DNA of 57,921 nt from Phlegmacium glaucopus. Its lineage: Eukaryota > Basidiomycota > Agaricomycetes > Agaricales > Cortinariaceae. The DNA lies in the NCBI GenBank assembly GCA_015039465.1, contig MU129982.1, positions 62,419 through 120,339 on the forward strand. Direction: 5' to 3'. The notes under the pieces were generated by a model. That model was not told where the DNA came from, ran no database searches, and was given only the letters and a program-made list of their open reading frames with translations. The position numbers and the translations under genes were made by a program. How positions within the stretch are numbered: the stretch's first letter is position 1; the number at the start of each line of letters is the position of its first letter. Shown here in pieces: positions 55,914 to 57,921 of the stretch.

Positions 55914-57921
55914 TCAGTCAAGTTGTAACGCGGGAGCATAACGAGCTACTGGGGCTTCATCTCGTTCCAGAAGTTGCCTAATAAAGTAAATAAGGGTCAA
56001 TGAATTAAATTAATAAGTTAAAGATGAAGAAATTTTCTTACATCCCCTTCCGTGCCCATTCGGCGCGACGAGCTTCATATCGTGCTCCATGATACGCATG
56101 GCCCTTCAGTGTATCAATCAGGTGGAGATGATGTTTCATTACCACTCTGTATGTGTCTCCGTCTAAGGTGATTGGTTTTCTATAACCGTAGTCAGCGTAT
56201 TCTTCGAGGCAATTTTGAATCTATAATATAATCATTAGTGGAGGTCATTTGATACGAGAAAGAGGTACTTACGCAAGTCATGACTAGGGCAATGGCATAA
56301 TCAGGGACGGTGTGTTTGAAGTCTTGGCGGTAGAGCGCTGCGAGACAATCCTTATCAGTATAGAAAAACTCGTGAATCACAGCAGGTATTGCCGGATGTG
56401 CAATGTTTTTGCATTTGCCCTTCAAATGTAGCAAGAAATGTAAGAAAGAAGTACTGAAACAAAAGAAAACGCACATTTTCATCTTCTCTGCCCTGAAGAA
56501 AGAGACCTTCCTTTAGCGATTTGTGAACCGCTTGTTGCACCAAGTTGTACTCTTCTTGTTGATTGCCTCCTTCAAATTCGGGTGGGCAAAGTAGATTCAA
56601 ATATTTTGCTAACATGATGCCCCGAATAACCTTTTTTAATTTCTGGCGAAACGACGAATGCTCATTGAAAACCTAAGCAGGGAATTAGTAGATGTCGAAT
56701 GATGGGAATGTAAGATTCTACCAGAATGCTCATATCTTGATCCGGGGAATATTCTAAAACAGATGATCAATAACTGATGGGTTAAAAAGACGTATGAAAC
56801 AACCTGGCTCTAGAGCATTGCCTTCAATCCTTTGATATTCAGTGACTGTATTGTTGAGAATGAGAGTCGCCTCCTTGAGGTCTCTGTCTCTTCATGGGAA
56901 GGCATTAACAAGGGCTACATGCCTTCTCATGTTATTCTTCACCATCTCGAGCATAGTCTGCCAGCCTGGGGGGTAGTGTTTCATGGTTGTTGGTTTGGGT
57001 TCTGCATCCCTTGGTGTCTTTGAATAGCGATGAGCCCGATGGGTAGATGAATCATCGTCTTCATTTTCATCGGCCTCGAGGTTGTCATCTTCGAGTTGAT
57101 GCCCATATGATTGGCAGGCAGCAGCGTTTGCCAGGGCCTCAGGGTGAGGTGGATGTACGGGACGGTTGCGCATACGGTGGTCTTCGAGCACATCAATGGC
57201 ATCATTCTGGACAAAAAATTCAGTAAGGAATGAGTGACGATATAATATAGTACCTCATCGTTAAGGTTTTCATCTATAATATATGAGTTGCTGAAGCTGC
57301 AAATGAAAGGAATTATTACCTTGAAATGAGCATAGAGCCGCTTCATCTTCTGAAGGTGAAGCTTCATCGATTTCTATTGTCAGGGCAAATCAGGCCATCA
57401 TAGAATCAGTTAAGATATAACTACCGACTGTAATAGTCACTTACCCATGTGTTTGTCACTTTCATTGCCATTGTAATAGATATTGTCGTCACTGTTGTTG
57501 CTGCTGTCGTCATTATCATCATTGTTGTTGTCGCCATTTTCATTGTTGCTATTGTCCTTGTCATTGTTGCTATCATTATTGTTGTTGTTGCTATCATTAT
57601 TGTTGTTGTTGCTATCATTATCATCGTTGTTGCTGTTGTCATCATTATTACTATTGTCACTGTCTCCCTCGATGTTGGGAACAGGTCTCCTCTGAGTCGG
57701 ATTGAATTGGTTAGCTTGCGGACGCAGTCCTTCTCTGGTAGAAAAACCAAATCGTGAGTCCTTCGGGGCCATCTGAAAAACTGGCTCTGGGCCAGCTCGA
57801 GGCAACGTAGCCTCAGGTCGTGGCAACTTTGGAGTGGTTTTTGTTACATTTGAGTCTTGCTTCTAATTACTTGAAAGTTAGTTACAACTTATAAAGAATA
57901 AAACACTGATATTACCCCGTT
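55914..57921 (-). CDS. DUF6532-like protein (5' end beyond the right window edge)
   Basis: Multi-exon, minus strand; well-placed 3' exons are 56,475-56,672, 56,273-56,419, 56,042-56,220 and 55,914-55,977 with matching phases. The N-terminal part is Pro/Ser-rich and carries a long Asn/Asp/Ser tract coded by triplet repeats (57,480-57,665), then acidic segments (EIDEASPSEDEAAL). The conserved part has FRQKLKKVIRGIMLAKYLNL, HPAIPAVIHEFFYTDKDCLA, HTVPDYAIALVMTC followed by IQNCLEEYADYG, and YRVVMKHHLHLIDTLKGHAY. This pattern matches DUF6532, a function-unknown family expanded in mushrooms, by recall rather than search. It ends YAPALQLD at a stop at 55,914. The frame is open upstream to an acceptor-like 'aattag' near 57,875, so at least one more exon lies outside. 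Confidence 0.7.
57480..57665 (-). repeat. Triplet microsatellite coding Asn/Asp
   Basis: Plus-strand 'gttgttgttgctatcatt' units; read on the gene strand they code runs of Asn with Asp and Ser. Antisense reading gives spurious Ile/Val- or Leu-rich hydrophobic ORFs. Confidence 0.85.

Noticed and set aside
57449..57757. Plus-strand Ile/Val-rich or Leu-rich hydrophobic ORFs
   Set aside because: Antisense reading of the Asn/Asp triplet repeat.

Overview
The window reads as nuclear DNA of a basidiomycete fungus, most likely a mushroom-forming Agaricomycete. Genes are cut by short GT-AG introns of about 50-75 bp. The families seen are typical of that class: TPR-CHAT proteins, caspase-domain proteins with a long C-terminal part, a ricin-B-like lectin, a DUF6532-like protein, and intron-containing Helitron and hAT transposons. 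All functions below come from reading translated sequence; no database search was run.

Layout. 1-2,122: decayed 5' part of a TPR-CHAT gene (minus strand), running off the left edge. 5,125-9,900: a divergent pair of caspase-like paralogues, the minus one lacking its catalytic half and the plus one apparently complete. 9,988-10,372: a small inverted-repeat element. 11.5-13.6 kb: weak hypothetical ORFs. 13,871-24,269: a second TPR-CHAT gene, split by a 6.9-kb hAT transposon (15,082-22,002) with a perfect 8-bp target duplication and an apparently intact, spliced transposase. 24,514-35,498: an apparently complete Helitron of about 11 kb carrying three genes: an unknown minus-strand gene, an unknown plus-strand gene, and a 2,018-residue Rep-helicase. 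Joined to its 3' end through 25 A's is a head-to-tail second copy of the last 3.9 kb (35,524-40,617), itself split by a 1.19-kb insertion. 40.8-46.7 kb: ordinary host genes (Cid14/Trf4-like nucleotidyltransferase, a small Tyr/Pro-rich protein, a lectin). 47-55.9 kb: AT-rich transposon graveyard with inverted-repeat elements and a broken NLR-type TPR gene. 55,914-57,921: a DUF6532-like gene with Asn/Asp triplet repeats, running off the right edge.

How it fits together. Two themes dominate. The first is a concentration of caspase-clan and NLR-type genes (two TPR-CHAT, two caspase-like, one NLR remnant) with near-identical internal repeats, the kind of gene set linked in fungi to self/non-self recognition and regulated cell death. 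The second is heavy, recent transposition that has broken or rearranged several of them. The best candidate for something undescribed is the three-gene Helitron, whose two extra proteins I do not recognise.
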